DNA of 64,000 bases, taken from the NCBI GenBank assembly GCA_030142905.1, contig JASJOG010000183.1, forward strand, positions 1 to 64,000, in the 5' to 3' direction. The notes below the pieces were generated by a model. It saw nothing but the letters and a program-made list of their open reading frames with translations, was not told the DNA's origin and did not search any database. A program made the position numbers and the translations under genes. The DNA is from Heliopora coerulea (taxonomy: Eukaryota; Cnidaria; Anthozoa; Scleralcyonacea; Helioporidae). Of this stretch, positions 40,569-53,122 are shown piece after piece. Numbering within the stretch: the stretch's first letter is position 1; the number at the start of each line of letters is the position of its first letter.

Positions 40569-41576
40569 TTAGTTTAATCACGAAAGCATCATTTGAATAC
40601 CGATTTTATTGAAATACCAATTTTTTTACCGGTTTTTTATGGGTTTTTGGTTTTTCACATAAATCAACATCGGTTATATCGGTTTTCAAAAAACATAGAT
40701 ATTTTTTGGTTTATCGATTAACCGCCTCACCTTATTTGTTATGGCGTTGAGCAAGGTCATCCGGTGTAGACATTTGTCTCGGCAACAATGAACGATGACG
40801 TTTACGTGAAGGTGTTTCTGACGTGGTATGTAAACTAAACTTTAGCAAAGTTTAGCAAAAGCAAACGAGGCACAGTAGCGTGACATAATTATTGTGGACC
40901 TGGGTATCACGAGATCGACTTTTTTCAGTCTCTGCAGGTAGCGAAGGCGTTTAAGCGTGAGATAAGGCATGGAAGGGCAAGCCTTACCGTTTCTATTCTC
41001 ATAGATCTCGACCGAAACTTGTGAAATATAATCTATCATTTTCCAACGTCACCATAGTCCACACGTCATGATGAAAATTAAATCAGGATATTTTACTCCG
41101 AACTTATTTTTCGCTTGTTAACCCTCTCCTAGTGTTGTATGTTTACACATTATGATCTCATGTCAAAACGAATTTCACATTCTACCTGAAGAAATCTTTG
41201 TTATTATGGACTGTCTTGAACTGGGCTCGACATAAGAGAGGGCAGTCCTGGCAACAAATTAAAAGCACGTCAAATTGAGTACAATAACAAATAACGACAC
41301 TGGGATAAAGTAGGGGCACTGGGATATACGTTGACTAAACAGATCAGTTTTTTAAACCTTCAACGGCCAGAGAGCATCCTTGTGGCAAGTAAAATCGTCT
41401 GGCATTAGACAGAGTAGAACACTGAAGTGCTCCCTTGCCAGTTCATTGGTTAAGGAGACAGCTGTGTTGAACCCTGTACTTAGCTCCAAGTGTGAACAGT
41501 GAAGGCTGAATGTTGCCTTCGAACTTGCCTCCAGCTGCAGCTGGTAAGGCTGCGGAACTTTATATATTGGTGAAAC

Positions 41577-41830
41577 TTCCCGGCACCTCCACACGTGCGT
41601 CTCAGATCACATGGCAATGTCGACCCTTACTGGCAAACACGTAAAAATCCTCCACCTACTGGTATTCTTTCACACCACCAAGATACTGGACACCCAATCT
41701 CTTTCGATGATTTTAAAATTCTCAGCCACTGTTCTTTTGAATCCGAATTACTTCTACACGACAGTATATTTATTGCGAAATTTAACGCACTTTAAATACT
41801 AACATTGGTTCGGCCCCATTCTTTTTGTTT
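41577..41830 (+). pseudogene. GIY-YIG endonuclease fragment of a retroelement
   Basis: One frame gives CGTLYIGETSRHLHT (41,549-41,600 region), the GIY-YIG-type start with the catalytic Arg-His-Leu area. After a frameshift near 41,625-41,650 another frame gives NPPPTGILSHHQDTGHPIS, FDDFKILSHCSFESELLLHD and SIFIAKFNAL. This matches the C-terminal GIY-YIG endonuclease of Penelope-like or related retroelements. Only this 3' part is present. Confidence 0.55.
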
Positions 41831-43975
41831 TGATATCTCTATTTTGTTTTATTTGATCCTTCTTGTGTCTCATAGCTGTCATCCAAATTTTTATTCTGTT
41901 CTCCTATTGGTTAAATAGGAACCTTACGTCAACACGACGGGAACGTCAAAGACGACGTCCTTCCTACAACAGACTATTTCATCCGAAACAAAGAGAACAG
42001 ATTTTTTTTTTTTAATCCCAAGAGTTATTCCAACACTGTTCTTATTCTGAACACGTCACTTACTGCATTTTAACGTAATCAGGACGACGGTGGCTCCTGA
42101 AGCAATGACAGTTGTTAGTTGAGTTTGACTTGAACGCTTTCAACTGAGACCTTTTAGAAACTATGAAGTATTCTGAAGGTCTGAAAAACTACATCAGCAA
42201 TCAAATACAATGTCAATGATTTGAGGTTCTTTTGAATGGTAAAATTCAAATTGCCTCATCACCGCCATCACCGTCCTAGCTTGCTTAAAGTCCCTAATGT
42301 CCAGAAGAGACCGGTCATTATTTCAGGCTCGGGTTGGGGCCGAAGAGAAACTACTTTGACAAAGAAAAAACTTTTCACCCAAACATCTTAAGACGAAAAA
42401 TTTAAAACACCCATCCATGCATAGATAAAGAAAACTATTTTACCCTTAAAGAGAGAAAGGACGAAAATGAAAAACAAAGAAGAAGACGAGTATTTTATCG
42501 AAATCTAAATCGAGCTGTTTAAGCCCAAAAAGGAACATATCAAGTGATGATGATATTCCCATTGACATATCTCATTGGCATTCCTCCGAGTTTATGCTGG
42601 GATCTAATAGTCATCACTAGAAGGTAAAACCTTTTATTTATTTGTTTCACATGTCAAAGTTTCTTTCAGTGAAAACTGGCCAAGAATTCTCTTTGGTGCA
42701 CGCAAAGTTTTCAGCTTTTCCGTAAGATCTTAAGCTGTGCGCCATAAACTAGGACCAGGCCGCACACGTGGCGATGAACTCCAAAACGACTTTTGAGCCA
42801 TTCAGGATTGTCAAATGATTTGAAGGACTATAGTCTGAATGTACAAATAAACAATACTATGTACCTGCAAGAGTCGATGTTGGTTGTCGATATGGACTGA
42901 AAGAAACAAAATGCCAAGAGATTGAAACATTGAATGAGTGTAGTTAATTTACATGTGCGTTGTTCTTGTAACATTAAACATTAATTACTCAACTGTTTAA
43001 GGTGAATTAGACACATTCAAGGCTCGTAGTAATTGGACGCGCCACGCCACGCCACAATCGCAAGGTGTGGGAATGAGCACTGCAAGATTTTAAGAAGTAA
43101 AATGTTTTCAATCGGCAAGTTAAAACCTGCTTGGCGTTACTTTAGTCCTAAGCTAACTTATAAAAAACACGGTTCATGCTTTTTGTGTTTGTTGGGTTTA
43201 TGGATGCACCTGAGAAATTCGGGGACACGCAGAAAGCCGTGCAGTAGATGCTCTCAGCTATCACCTCAGGCGCGACTTTTACGCTTTCTTCTAACCGTCA
43301 TAACTACCCACAAGTGTCCAAAGCCGGAGATAGTTTATATTTTAGTAAACATAGCAAGGTTAGCTTTCACCACTTGAGTTGGTTATGTCAAACAATGAAG
43401 GTTCTATATTCAAAAACAATACATTGGTAAATTGGCAAACTTAATAAGGTAAAAACACAATTACCGGCGAAACACTAGTAAAATATACTTCAACTGATAC
43501 TAAAATTAGTACAAATAACACGTCTGGCGTTCACAACAAAAAACCTTGAATTAAAAAAACTGCAATGTTTTCACAGTGTCAAAATGCTCCTGAAGTACAT
43601 CGTCACTCGTAAGTTTACTGTAAGTTTAAAAGCATTTAGCGAACTTGCAGTTTTTAATATCTCATTAACAGAATTTCACAGACAAATACAACTTGAATGA
43701 AATATTCTCAGTCCAAAATTATTCCTGCATTTTGAAGTAAACTAGACTGTATATGTAGGTCAACATCAGCGACTAAATCAGTGAGATTAACCAACTTCAT
43801 TTAGGTAACATTTTCTAACTTAAAATCCTAACCTGAAGTATTTTCATCATTTAGAAGCTGATCTTGATCTAACGTTCATATCTTTATCGAGATTTCTTCA
43901 GCAGTTTCTCTGAAAAGAGGATACTCTAAGTTTAAATATGGTATATGATCAATGAACGTTCGTGAAGCCTTAACC
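41831..43975. other. Intergenic, no gene seen
   Basis: No recognisable domain, RNA gene or repeat beyond short AT-rich runs. A frame at 43,033-43,377 is Cys/Leu-rich but lacks family features. Confidence 0.5.
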
Positions 43976-43979
43976 TTAG

Positions 43980-44130
43980 AAGCCCCAGACGGACATCGAA
44001 CCGCAACCTTCCGATCACCGGCGAGATGCTGTAACCATTGAGCTACCAAGATTCAAATGGCAAGCTAAGCTGCAAATTCGACATACGTGTTGCCAAAACG
44101 GAAGCCACGAAATGTCAATAGTGATATGAA
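43980..44130 (-). repeat. Diverged single copy of the polB-insert SINE
   Basis: A tRNA-like body (about 43,982-44,052 on the minus strand, GGTAGCTCAATGG..ATGTCCGTCTGGGGC) is preceded by the same leader words as in the array (GCTTAGCTTGCCAT, GTGGCTTCCG). It shows the unit exists alone in the host genome. Confidence 0.7.
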
Positions 44131-45368
44131 TTGGTGATGTAACGATATATCGAACTATCACAATAATTTTGTGAACTATCTACAGTTTCAATAGCTTCTG
44201 TACCTTTTTCTTCGACATAAAATAAAATTAAATTTGTCTTTATAGTCTGTATCTAAGCCTAAGATTTACCAAATAACTCTAAATTTAGTTGTCAATTGTG
44301 CATTTCTTATATATCCCTCCATAGACTATTTTCAGGCTTTAGCAACAGATATTTCGAGTCTACATCTCAATTCAAAGTCTTTTGTTGACATTTATAGATA
44401 CCTTGGGACTTGAATACCCCTGAAAACTATCGCAATAGTAACAACACTATCACAATACTATCCCAATTGCATATCAACTCTAATAGTATTGCAATAGATA
44501 AAATTTCCACAATAGTCATCACATAGATTAACGCAACAAATGTTGAGTGTAGGAGTTTGGACATATGTTAGATGATTGATGAATTTACGTCAAGCCCCAA
44601 CCTCAGAAAAATCGATTTCAGGGCCCTGTTTTTCAGGCTAGGGCTTGAGAGCGTACATCGATCTTCAAAGATGCCTCCAAGCTCCCACATTTACAGCATT
44701 TCTTCCAAAAATTTATTGTGTCCTCCATCGTTTTGGGGGAATTCGTTCACCAGGTCTGCCTGATCTTTGACCACTCAGTGTCTGAACCACCAATGGTTGA
44801 AAGTTGCGGGTTCGATCCCCGTCTGGGGTTCAGAAATCATTTTCTGAGAATCGAGCTTGACGATCGTTCATCTATCTCCATTGTTTTTGCAATGGGACAA
44901 TCACTTCGTACTTTGCCAGACTCGCCAAAAGCACGGGATAAACTAACAATGTAACGAAGGCGCAGGCGTCCTCCATTTATTCACTAGTGCTAGTCTCCTA
45001 CTACCCGTAGAGAGCGACGGATCTTAACTGTTCATACTCCGTACGTCTCAGTAATTCCCAAGGAACTGCTGGCAGAACTATTACTTGGTGTTTCGTCCGG
45101 AGGCGGTGACTCGAAAATTGAAAAACTGGTCCCGGATGAACACGGGGTTATTCAACTTCTGTACTGCTTCGCCGGTGGACGACTCAGCGACTTTGGCACC
45201 AGCAGAGGCAGTGGGATCTACGTCCTGTATCGTACTTGAGCCCAGTCTGACTCCTTGAACAGATGAACAGCATCAATAGACAAAACGTGGAAGAAAATAT
45301 CAATCAAATCATCAATTTAAGGGAAATTAAGGCTCCCACATGCGCTAGGGTGTTCCTGAAGTGATATA
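44131..45368. other. Intergenic with a SINE tail and a possible terminal exon
   Basis: 44,793-44,875 (plus) holds a partial tRNA-like body (GCGGGTTCGATCCCCGTC) and the SINE tail TCATTTTCTGAGAATCGAGC..GATCGTTCATCTAT. On the minus strand 45,082-45,262 is open for about 57 codons with a coding-like flavour (DVDPTASAGAKVAESS, NPVFIRDQFFNFRVTA) and a CAAG-type acceptor upstream. It may be the last exon of a host gene, with low confidence. Confidence 0.45.
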
Positions 45369-46474
45369 CCATAATTGAACAGTTAAGCACCCTCCCCCTA
45401 GTTGCATAATTTTTCGCTAGGAGAAGGGGGGTGGGCGCTTACAATGCCAATGGGCCCTTAAAAGAGACGAACGTGCTTTTCGGGGGGGAAAGCAGTAAAA
45501 GAAAACAAGGCTAACCAGACAGTTTTACGCGTTTTAAATAACGTATGCACTTTAATGGCATAAAAACAAATTCAAAATATGAACATCAATATCTTGAAAT
45601 CATGTTCACCAAACCCGTCAAATCTCATTCGGAATCTGTATCACTATCAAACCACAAGTTTCCAAGTTCTTCACGCAAATGAAAGTAAATTAATTGTAAA
45701 CAAATTTCACACATTTGAAAAGCACCCAGCAAAGTCTAAATGTCACATTCATCAAACTCGTCAAAATCTAATTTGGAATCTGTATCACTATCAAACAATA
45801 AGTCTCCAAGTTCTCCTCTTAAGCCACCTTCGTTGAGCGAAGGAAATTTTTCAGAAACTCGATCATCTGTGCCGTCAAGATTGTTTGATATGCCACTGGA
45901 CAGGAAGGCATCAATGATCGTCTGTTCGCTAATATTTTCCCACGCTCTGCTTATCCAGATGAGGTTTTGGCGGAGTTTTCTTTTCATTTTTGAAGTGCCA
46001 ACGTTATCCAGAATTAGATTGTCGTAAACAGAGTTTGATTCTCGCACCCGCTTTCGATCTACCCCAAACTCTCGCGCTGTTTTCGAAACGTTGTGCCCAT
46101 TTGTCCGAAGCCATTGTACCACATGTACCTTCTCATCAACCGTGTATTGCCTCAATTTAAGAAGCATGATCTCTGTCCAAAACTCACTGAATTATTCATT
46201 AGTGTGTGGTGCTGCGTGCATATTTATAGTGGATTTGCAGGCTAGTTAGGACCGAAATTAGTGAAGTGTTATTGGCTATAAATAGGGCGGACCTCTGCAA
46301 AGACATCTCATTAACTGAGCAGACCACCATCAAAATTTGCGAATTGTGATTAGTTATTAGCAAGGCGAACCTCTGCGAAAACATCTCAATCTCTGAGTAA
46401 ATGCTTAAAAATACACTCCGAAATAATACTTTCATTACGAAATGGAGGGTGGGCGCTTACCCGCTCAATTACGG
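45369..46474 (-). mobile_element. Pogo/Tigger-like element with internally deleted transposase
   Basis: Inverted ends, read inward: CCATAATTGAACAGTTAAGC at left and CCGTAATTGAGCGGGTAAGC at right, each flanked by TA. The ends continue into CACCCTCC. One minus-strand frame lies between them. The structure is that of a pogo-type (Tc1/mariner superfamily) element reduced to about 1.1 kb. Confidence 0.75.
45736..46167 (-). pseudogene. Pogo-type transposase keeping only DNA-binding head and C-terminal tail
   Basis: 143 residues in one open frame. The N-terminus (about 5-42, QYTVDEKVHVVQWLRTNG, SKTAREFGVDRKRVRE) is a Brinker/CENP-B-type helix-turn-helix. The middle passes directly into RAWENISEQTIIDAFLSSG, ISNNLDGTDD, the usual end of pogo transposases after the DDE domain, followed by an acidic tail. 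The whole catalytic domain is missing, yet the frame is open across the join. It would bind DNA without cutting; it might act as a repressor or be a chance product of an in-frame deletion. Confidence 0.7.
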
Positions 46475-49400
46475 TAGTTGCGGAATTTCAAAATAAGAGG
46501 CAGTGTCGCTTCAGGCACGAGGGTGTTCTGCTGGGTTGCCTGGTTTACTGAAACTCGGCGAACCACGCCCGACCCTCTCAAAATAATGTAGTAATTTGTA
46601 AGTAGCCCATTATTTTTAGAAATAATAGATGCAAGCAGGTACTTAAAAATATAGCAATAGCAGGTGTGCAACTCTGGTCAATTGAAAAAGGTGCAATATA
46701 AATAGATATTATTTCTGATATACTGCACGTGTGCTCCAGCCTAGGGGAAGGTGTAGACAAGAAGGACTTCTAAGAAACGTTAGAAGTTGACTATTAACAC
46801 ATAATTTTATTGTATTCCCATTAACGCAGTCGACATTCCCACAAGATTAGTACGCTGTAATCATGATGTTTTGGAGGCTGCTTAATAGGGTTTTGAAAGC
46901 AATGTTGAAAGCTGCAGAAAATGGGCTCGCAGCCCCCATGGGACTCACTGACCACACTTTGCCAACATATGTTATAGACAGACATAATGAATACCATTGT
47001 CAATAGTAGTAATGGGATTAAACGTTTTAAAATTAAGTTCAGAACTTTTGGCTTAAATCAGTTCGTGGATCATGGAGCAAATGTCCAGTCAACACAAAAC
47101 AGTACAGTAATGGAACCACGGAAATCTAACCGAAAGGGTTAGGTATGACTATTGTGGAAACTTTATATACTCTATTCCAATAGTATTGTGATGGTGTTAC
47201 AGCTCAATTGTAATTTTATTGCGATAGTTTTCAACAAAAGACTTTTTATTAAGTTGTAGACATGAAATATCCGTTGATAAAATATGAAAAATTGAAAATG
47301 CTCTTTTTAAACATGTATGAGAAATGCACAATTGATTTCTAAAGTTAGAGTTTTTTAATGAATCTCAGGCTAAGATACAGTCAATATACAAATCATTAAT
47401 TTACTCATACTTTATCTTATTTTTGATCGATGAAATAAAAGCAGCAACTAACAAAACAATCAATAGTTCACAAATTTATTGCAATACTTATCAATAGTTT
47501 CTTTTACTGTCCATACGGTACATCGACAATTGTGATCTCTCAAGATATATCAGTAGTTTGGTGTATCGTTACCGGGCCTTTCAGTTTCACGCGTGCGATC
47601 GCAAGTGCACGCGTCGCCACACGTGCAAACCAAAGTGCGCGTGCTGTTTGTCGTACGCCTGAAAGTTCATCTTCACGTCTTCTTGGTCTACTTACCTATG
47701 AGGTGAAACCAACAATTGCACTTACTTTGTTGCAGTTAGAGAACTCTGCTAGCACCATCGACGAATTTTCTAACAGCTGTCTAGTTCGTTTTAGTGTTTT
47801 AGGCTGACAGTAAAATGAGGAGATGTTTTCCCTCTCATAGGATATTTTGAAGGGAGAGGAAGGGTTAAAAGATGTCAAACACGGGAGATGAGTTAGCGTC
47901 ACTTTTGAAATAATGCGCAGTCTGAACAACAGGTTGAAAGCTAGTGATGCGAAAAGGGTAAAAGTCAATCTGCTCACGCTTTTAAACCACCAAATCGAAC
48001 ATTCTGGGGACAGTATATATGCAGTGGTATTTTTGTTATTTCTTTTCCCCTCCAGAGGATTGGACAGATGAAGACTATGGAAATGACGCTATTACCAGTT
48101 TTGCCAAACATTTCCGAGCAACATTAACTGCCGCAAGATATATGAATAGACCAAAGTTCTCAACGAAATTACGTTAGGTGTAGGACAGTACTGTTAGAAT
48201 CAGCGATCAATGGGCAGAGAATAGCGATCCGATAATTCTGAAGGTTCTGATATTTTTCACAATTCTGATCACGATCCTCTTGATGCAGAAAGCGAAGAAG
48301 ATGATTAAAATAAAGATAAACCATTTGAATAAATAGAATTGTTTGTAGATTTTTATTTTGCTAAAGTTTTAAGTGTATTTTGATGGACTGTTAAAGTGCT
48401 GGCAATAACCTTCTCAAACTCATTAATGACTCACACAGCAAAAACAAAAGAAATACATAATTAATCAGTATTTAGAAATCGGAGGAAGATTACAGCTGAA
48501 ATTTCGGCTGGATTTTCGCCTACAATACTGGTTCGTTTGAGAAGCAATTTCAAATACTTGTTTAGTGTTCTTCCTCCGATTTCTAGATACCTCGAAACTC
48601 GTTAAAAAAACTCGGCTTCACCTCGTTTTTCAACTCGTTTCTCGGGATCTAGTAATCGGAGAACACCAACCAGTGTTTGAAACATTACTTAGTAACATGA
48701 TGAATGAGGTCAAATGGTTGTTTTCATGGTATTTTCCTGTCATAACGGATCAATTTAAACACCCGTGCGATTCGCACGCGTAAGTTGCACGCGCCGTTTT
48801 GCTCACGAAAAGACCTGCGTTACATCACTAGAAAGGGTGTCCTTGGTGCAGCAGCTAAAATTTTAAACTGCATTAAAATGGCTGGTAATTGAAAGTAGTT
48901 AAATATGGCTACCATGATTGGAATGATGTAAACCAGTGCAGACAAAAATACAAATTGAACTGACTATAATTTGAACTGCATTACCAGTCATTTTACAAAA
49001 TTCCCGCAGTAGCCAATAACATCAGTTTCACTGAGAGGTCTGTGCAAGCTGTCCGTCCCACTGCTTATTACAGGCAACTGTCAGTAAACCTAACTTGCTC
49101 AAACACAGTTTACCTTCAAGTAATTAGCTACTGGGAATAACAGGGAATGACTTACTTTATTTTGCAAGTTTATGCAAAGCTGACACACCTGCTGGTAGAC
49201 CTCCTCAACTTTGAAGATTTTCCAGTGGTCTTTGCAGAATTCTATGAAAAACCCATACAAAGATACCTTTAACTGCCTGGTTATTTTGAGTAAACATTTA
49301 TGAAGGATCAATACGCATTCAAGTTTTCCACCAACAATCTTAAAGTTGAACTTACAGTGTGCTAATGACTTCCAGATGAGTTTAACTTTGTATGTGTGGT

Positions 49401-50486
49401 ATCTGCCATAAATTGTCATATTTTCATCACCCTGTGTAAACTTTCAGGTACAGGTACCTTTCAATTACTTACCTCTCTGGTTTCAAAAATACTGAAAAAC
49501 ATTAACTCTAAAACTAAAACATTAACTTCCTAGTCAGTCATAAATGTCCTTTGTTATTTTACTCAAAGACCCAAGACAAGTACAAAGACCAAGACAAAGT
49601 ACTCTTCCAGCACCATTTTACTCTGGCTAATACCAGATGGCTCTACTCATAAGGGGTGACCTCCAGTCACAAAAGTGTTAATATGTGAACATGAAGAGCT
49701 AATAAATATTTACTATGAGAATCAAGGTCAAATTTAGTCAAGAACATGGCTGATGATTGCCTGCAAATGTCTGCCAATAGGAAAATATTTTCACCAACTC
49801 AGCAGCTAGTTTTTTAGTGACGATTGAGTTCACAAGGATCAGCCATCACTTGCCAAAATATCAGAGCCATGAAATTTTGTAAGTCATAAACGTACCTCTC
49901 AATCCCATACAATAATTATAGTGATAATTATTTGTTAAATCATTTGTAATATTCTATACTTCATGCAGTAAGCAACCCCGACATAACGTACTTCAATATC
50001 TCTATGCACTACCTTTCTAATTTATATCTTAGACATGTTCCAATGCCATTTTACAACCACAAAAGTTCAGCCCTGATACAACAAAAATGTGCAAGAATAA
50101 CCAAATTTCAAGGTAATATCCAATGACATTTTTGACCTTAGACTTAAAATTTTAAATTTGGCCCTTAGAGAAAGCTAATTTGGAAAAATACCTGTACAAG
50201 GAAAAATCTTTGATCAGTATTAACAAGTTTACAATAAAACCTTTTGCCAATTTCAAGTTTGTTTTAACCTTTCTCACTCTCACTGCACCCCAGCAGTTTG
50301 ACTTTAAGTTGTAAATTTGTTCTGTCTGTCACCTTCATATTGGCTCCTTGGGCTTTTGATCTTTCCAGTCAGCTATATACAATGATTGAGGGTGTTTGTT
50401 TGTCTCTTCTTTGGAGAGGAGGTAAGTTTGGCTGGGACTGTGGAGACTTAAATGTTTAATACTTGCAGTACATACATTTGGCTTGT
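46475..50486. other. Intergenic, no gene seen
   Basis: No convincing coding sequence. About 48,064-48,150 gives a short exon-like EDWTDEDYGNDAITSF and about 48,240-48,305 an acidic tail-like frame, possibly relics of one element; unconfirmed. Words around 48,480 and 48,570 (ATTTCTAGATACCTCG, AATCGGAGGAAG) look like repeat fragments. Confidence 0.45.
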
Positions 50487-53122
50487 GGGCAATTCCACAT
50501 GAGACATTGAAAAACAGTAAATTTTAAAATGCTGCATATCTTGATAAATTGCATGTCACTAGACAGCTTATACATTGAATTGACTGAAATCAGTAAGACT
50601 CTGTGAGTATTGACCATGCCCACACTATGAGTGACCATAAAATTTAAATATTACAGAGACTAATAAATTTAGACATTTTAGTAGTACCTTTTGTAAAGCA
50701 AACAAATGAAATACATCAAAAGAACAAGTTGTGCATTTGGTCATAAAAACATGGCCTTCACATTTACCTTTCAAGTGGCTATGAACAATTTCCAAATTAA
50801 ATGCTTCTAGCTTCAGTAAAAATGATTCAATTTGTGTTGTGGACATTGTGCAATGTCCACAACATTTATACATTCCAATTAAATCTCTGCAAAAACTAAA
50901 AACTATGTTCAAGAGTTGTTGATGGTGCTTTTTTAGTTTGATCAAAGTATTATTTTAGTGAAGAAATTTCACATGGACAGCTTTTCATTATTGAAGAATT
51001 TTAGTCTTAAGGTAGTTGTGGACAGTACCTTGTGGACATTAAATATTCTCAATTGCACCAAAGGTGAGGAATTTAACTGTAATTTTTACAAATTAGTAAA
51101 ACCTGGATAGAGTATAATTTATTTTATGAATTACTACTTATAATCATGAATTTTAAAGAAAGCTTTAACACATATACATGTAAAGATTAAGATTACAAAA
51201 AATACATCCAAGTAGAAAAAATATATATTGATCTAATTACTGTGACATGCAAAGTCTTCAAAAAAAATAATCAGCTTTAAGATCCTGGAAATTGCAGAAG
51301 GATAATGATTCAAATTAATAGAAGTTAAGAATACAAATATATTAACATCCATTTCATTTTCATAACATGGTCTCATATTTGTGCTAATCAATATTCAATG
51401 GGAGTTTCAGTTTTTTCCTCCAGAATATATATCATGTAAGTTATAGTTTATATATCATGTAAGTTATAGTTTATATATCATGTAAGTCATAGTTTATATA
51501 TCATGTAAGTTATAGTTTATAGAAACCCAAAATACAACCTAACTGTGTCAGGGACAACTTGTATTATTTGATTGCTCTGAAGATTCACTCAATGTCATGC
51601 TGCATTGGAACAAAACAGGACTTGAAGAGTAACTGGACCAAAGAAAACACAGAAAACGTGCACTTTATCAATGTCATCTCTTAGCCAATCAAATCCATCA
51701 GCACCTACTCAGTACAGGTACTTGAACTTAACTATCTGGTTTTCGATGCTAAGTGCCAGGTACCAATATAATAATTACTCAGATAATCAACAACATTGTA
51801 TTTTTCCACTATTATCTCCAGCTCAGGAATCTCATGCAGATTTCTCCTGTGTAGACTATACAGCATGCCTTGTCTTAATTGGGGAAAACAAGCTTCTTGA
51901 ACCATTGGTCCTAGCCCTGCCAGGCACCTGGCATAAAGACAAGTGTAGATACCACAACTGTAATCATTGCTCTGCTGTGGTATGTCATCTTTGGAGTTGC
52001 AGACGAAATTCCACTTTTGAAAGTTGCACTTAACATTCAACTCTTTCAACACAAAGGCCATTTTGTTGAGTACCTTTTGTGCTGAAGGCTTCACAAAGTT
52101 AACAGTTCTGCTATGTAAAACAACAGCTAATTTCTTCTTTGGGAAGACAGAGGGGAGGAACCAGTGCTCAATGTGTGGCTGGTTGCATGGTATAAGAAGA
52201 TCACAAGGGAGTGGTGACTCTTTCTGGAGATGCTTGACAATTAACTTGACAGCTTTTGTTCTTTTCAAAGATCTCCCATGAAACAGTTTTCACTTTAACA
52301 TTCTTCTCATGACTGGCAGACTGAATCAGCTTTACATACTCAACAACAACAAAATTTGTCAGCCACTTGTCTGGTGATTTAACAGCAGAACTGTTTGCCA
52401 AACTTTTCAGGTCATCAGGATCTATAAGCTGACCTCCTTCAAAACCTATCAAAACTTTTGTATTTCTGAATGCACTGAATACAGACTAATATCATCACTG
52501 CCTGTTAATAAAATTCTGGAATAACTTAGGTTTGAATATGTTCCAAAATTGTAATGTCCACAGCAGTTTTTAGGTAATTTCCACAAAACATGTTTTTGAT
52601 TACAGAATCTACAAAAGTGGATTGTTTATAGTTTTTTCAAAGTACTAGTAAACTTTCATCATTAACAAGTTTGGAAAGACTAGTGACCTCTCTGAAAATT
52701 TTTCCATTTCACAGGAAATTAGAATTGAAATAGAAGACTTGAACATTTGCTTGTTTTTTGGTGTAATGTCCACATTGCACTTAAAAAGTCAATATCTACT
52801 TGATAAAAAGAGAACAAGGAAAAGTTTTTTTCACAAAAGTGTAGGAAGGCACCAAAAGTTTTCAAAATATAACTAAGTTTGAATATTTTACTTACACTTG
52901 ACTGACGATGTCTTTGAAATAAAGACAAAACATCACACAAATACCATAATTGTCTTGATTTTACTCAAATCTTGAGTTTTCAAGATGACTTTGATATTCA
53001 GAGTCTGTTTTATCTTATATTTCTTCAAATTGTTGGCTGGTGCTGAACTTGCATACATTTTAGAAGAAATTAAAATGTTTAGTTTTGTTTCTAAATATAA
53101 TGTCCACAATGTGGAATTGCCC
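50487..53122 (-). mobile_element. DNA-transposon-like segment carrying a Ulp1-type protease
   Basis: The segment starts GGGCAATTCCACATGAGACATT and ends with the inverted copy AATGTCCACAATGTGGAATTGCCC. GTGGACATT/AATGTCCAC words recur inside (50,839, 51,031, 52,551, 52,761). A CTTGT flank occurs on both sides, so a 5-bp duplication is possible but not certain. It holds a broken protease gene on the minus strand and a 23-bp tandem repeat (four copies, about 51,430-51,522). Some eukaryotic cut-and-paste transposons are known to carry Ulp1 proteases; I cannot assign the superfamily because no transposase domain was recognised. Confidence 0.5.
51732..52452 (-). pseudogene. Ulp1/SENP-type cysteine protease domain, frameshifted
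   Basis: Two overlapping minus-strand frames give a C48-like protease. The first (52,452 downward) has DKWLTNFVVVEYVKLIQ and VKVKTVSWEIFEK. The second (52,268 to 51,732) continues with HIEHWFLPSVFPKKKLAVVLHS, KWNFVCNSKDDIPQQSNDYS, CGIYTCLYARCL. His35 and Cys105 of the second frame fit the catalytic pair, with the Gln before. At the catalytic Asp position (LHS, residues 51-53) there is His instead. The frames join by a one-base shift near 52,260. Ulp1 enzymes cut SUMO or similar modifiers; this copy is probably dead or an unusual derivative. Confidence 0.65.

Larger units (their letters stand above)
37442..41575. other. Intergenic with simple repeats and a fold-back element
   Basis: Apart from the repeats listed separately I see no gene. 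Around 39,130, 39,600 and 41,380 the words GGGAGCTCTC and GTAAAATC.TCTGG recur, which looks like fragments of one retroelement family also adjoining the GIY-YIG fragment at 41,577. Confidence 0.5.

Noticed and set aside
43033..43377. Cys-rich 114-residue frame
   Set aside because: No spacing typical of a zinc finger or secreted domain, and no splice or promoter evidence.
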